Shown here piece after piece: positions 63,075 to 64,000 of a stretch of DNA of 64,000 nt. Under the pieces are notes generated by a model. The model saw nothing but the letters and a program-made list of their open reading frames with translations, had not been told where the DNA came from and ran no database searches. The DNA is from Rhodoferax sp. (GTDB taxonomy: Bacteria > Pseudomonadota > Gammaproteobacteria > Burkholderiales > Burkholderiaceae_C): NCBI RefSeq assembly GCF_028689295.1, contig NZ_JAQTWL010000006.1, positions 1 to 64,000 of the forward strand. Direction: 5' to 3'. Every line of letters starts with the position of its first letter. The stretch's first letter is position 1. The translations under genes and the position numbers were made by a program.

Positions 63075-64000
63075 GTCACACCGTTCAGGATCACCTCCAC
63101 CCGGTGAACCCCTGGGTAATGTTTGCGGGTAGTCAATTCGGCCAGTGACAGCGTCTTGGCCAGAGCTGCGGTTTGGCCGGGTGCCAGTTCCAGGGTTTTG
63201 AGCTTGAACACCTTGGCGCTGGCCTGGCCGCTGGCCTTGATGTAATGCACCGCCAGGTCCACCAGCACACGCTGCCCGTGGCTGTGGGTGCTGGTGAGCG
63301 TGAACCCGATGCGCACCGAGCCCCCCATCACCGCCCTGGCCGGAGTCATCTGGATGTGGCCCACCGCCACCTGCGCCTTGTTGCCAAAACCCAGCACCTT
63401 GAGCGCGGCGCGCTCCCCGCGTTTGACGGCCGAGCGCAGCGCATGGCCAACGATCCAGGCGCGCCCGGCGGGGGCATTTTTCAGCCAGGCCTGGGCCGTG
63501 CTGGCCAGCACCGCCGGGTGGTCCTTGCCGATGTCGTTGAGGTTGTTGGCCACCGAGCGCCGCACGTACAGCTCGGGGTCGTCCTTGAGCAGTTCCAGCA
63601 ACGCCAGCACCGGTGCCGGGTCGGCCTGAAACTGGCGCAGGCGAGGCGCCCACGGCAGCCGGGGGCGTGTGCCTTCCGAGACCAGGCGGCGCACATGCGG
63701 ACTCGGGTCAGCCGTCCAGGCTTCGAGCTGTTGCAGCGTGGCGTCAGGGTACTGCTCAAGGAAAGGGCGGATGCTGAACTCGGCGGTGAAGCGCTGCGTC
63801 AAGGCATGCTGCGCGCGCATTGACATCTCAAAATGCGCCAGACCATATTGCGCCACAAACATCGTGTGCGGCAGGTACAAAAACGAGGCCAGGCTCAGGT
63901 TGGGGTCCCGGCCATGGGGCTGGTCGAGCGAGTCGAGCAGGATCGCCATCGCCCGCGGATAGTCGTCCGGCAAATGGCGGCGCAAGGCCTGGGCGATCTT
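63038..64000 (-). CDS. AlkD-like DNA alkylation repair protein (partial, 5' end outside window)
   Basis: The frame is open to the window end, so the N-terminus is missing. About 320 residues are visible. Helical HEAT-like repeats dominate (AQYGLAHFEMSMRAQHALTQRFTAEF; LELLKDDPELYVRRSVANNLNDIGKDHP). AlkD-type glycosylases of this fold excise alkylated bases. The C-terminal third (about 215-315, MGGSVRIGFTLTSTHSHGQRV) looks like a beta-sandwich not found in AlkD, so it is a variant family member and substrate binding may differ. Confidence 0.8.
   Translation of the reverse strand, partial: KIAQALRRHLPDDYPRAMAILLDSLDQPHGRDPNLSLASFLYLPHTMFVAQYGLAHFEMSMRAQHALTQRFTAEFSIRPFLEQYPDATLQQLEAWTADPSPHVRRLVSEGTRPRLPWAPRLRQFQADPAPVLALLELLKDDPELYVRRSVANNLNDIGKDHPAVLASTAQAWLKNAPAGRAWIVGHALRSAVKRGERAALKVLGFGNKAQVAVGHIQMTPARAVMGGSVRIGFTLTSTHSHGQRVLVDLAVHYIKASGQASAKVFKLKTLELAPGQTAALAKTLSLAELTTRKHYPGVHRVEVILNGVTQSLGAFELLKP

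Overview
The window is GC-rich, almost fully coding bacterial DNA. Protein similarity as I recognise it and gene order (yggS next to pilT-pilU, sucC-sucD, recX-recA, the rsmI/yraN/SIS/BON cluster) point to a betaproteobacterium of the order Burkholderiales, most likely the Comamonadaceae (Rhodoferax/Polaromonas type). That placement is inference. I saw no rRNA, tRNA, CRISPR array or complete insertion sequence.

Layout. 0-4.5 kb: tail of a P-type ATPase, alr, lplT, a glutathione peroxidase and aroG. 4.6-11.1 kb: two broken, convergent flavoprotein genes of the opine-oxidase/HcnB-HcnC type, beside an intact arginase, an Lrp/AsnC regulator and a periplasmic-sensor GGDEF-EAL protein. 11-21.6 kb: yggS, pilT-pilU, a 3-hydroxyisobutyrate-dehydrogenase-like gene, the dolP/diaA/yraN/rsmI neighbourhood, and a PP2C phosphatase-FHA-GAF/GspE ATPase trio with an 11-copy hexanucleotide repeat. 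21.6-31 kb: sucCD with a strong terminator, argC, recX-recA with SOS boxes, a MarR regulator with a palindrome at its start, a two-component pair, birA and a SET-domain gene. 31-39 kb: a topoisomerase III ending in a SWIB domain, an orphan ParA and a four-gene polyamine-type ABC transporter.

39-47.4 kb is one tightly packed plus-strand run. It starts with a putative NAD(P)H-to-cytochrome electron-transfer module (flavin/2Fe-2S reductase, di-heme-b-like membrane protein, eight-heme cytochrome c). It continues with ethanolamine ammonia-lyase (eutBC) and a nucleoside catabolic set (cdd, purine nucleoside phosphorylase, deoC, deoA). EutBC and DeoC both produce acetaldehyde.

47.4-64 kb is accessory in character: a SulP transporter, a radical SAM protein whose reading frame has absorbed palindromic repeats, two Fic genes each preceded by tandem palindromes, a helicase remnant, and a compact four-gene operon at 53.7-57.4 kb. 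I identify that operon as an ABC-three-component (ABC-3C) conflict system with an extra unassigned fourth gene. After it come DUF488, a YcaQ-like winged-helix protein, a glyoxalase-fold protein, a Fic-DTW-zinc-ribbon overlap cluster, an EamA transporter and an AlkD-like repair protein that runs off the window end.

Palindromic repeats are a theme: at least three families lie in or beside genes, and three copies contribute codons to proteins.
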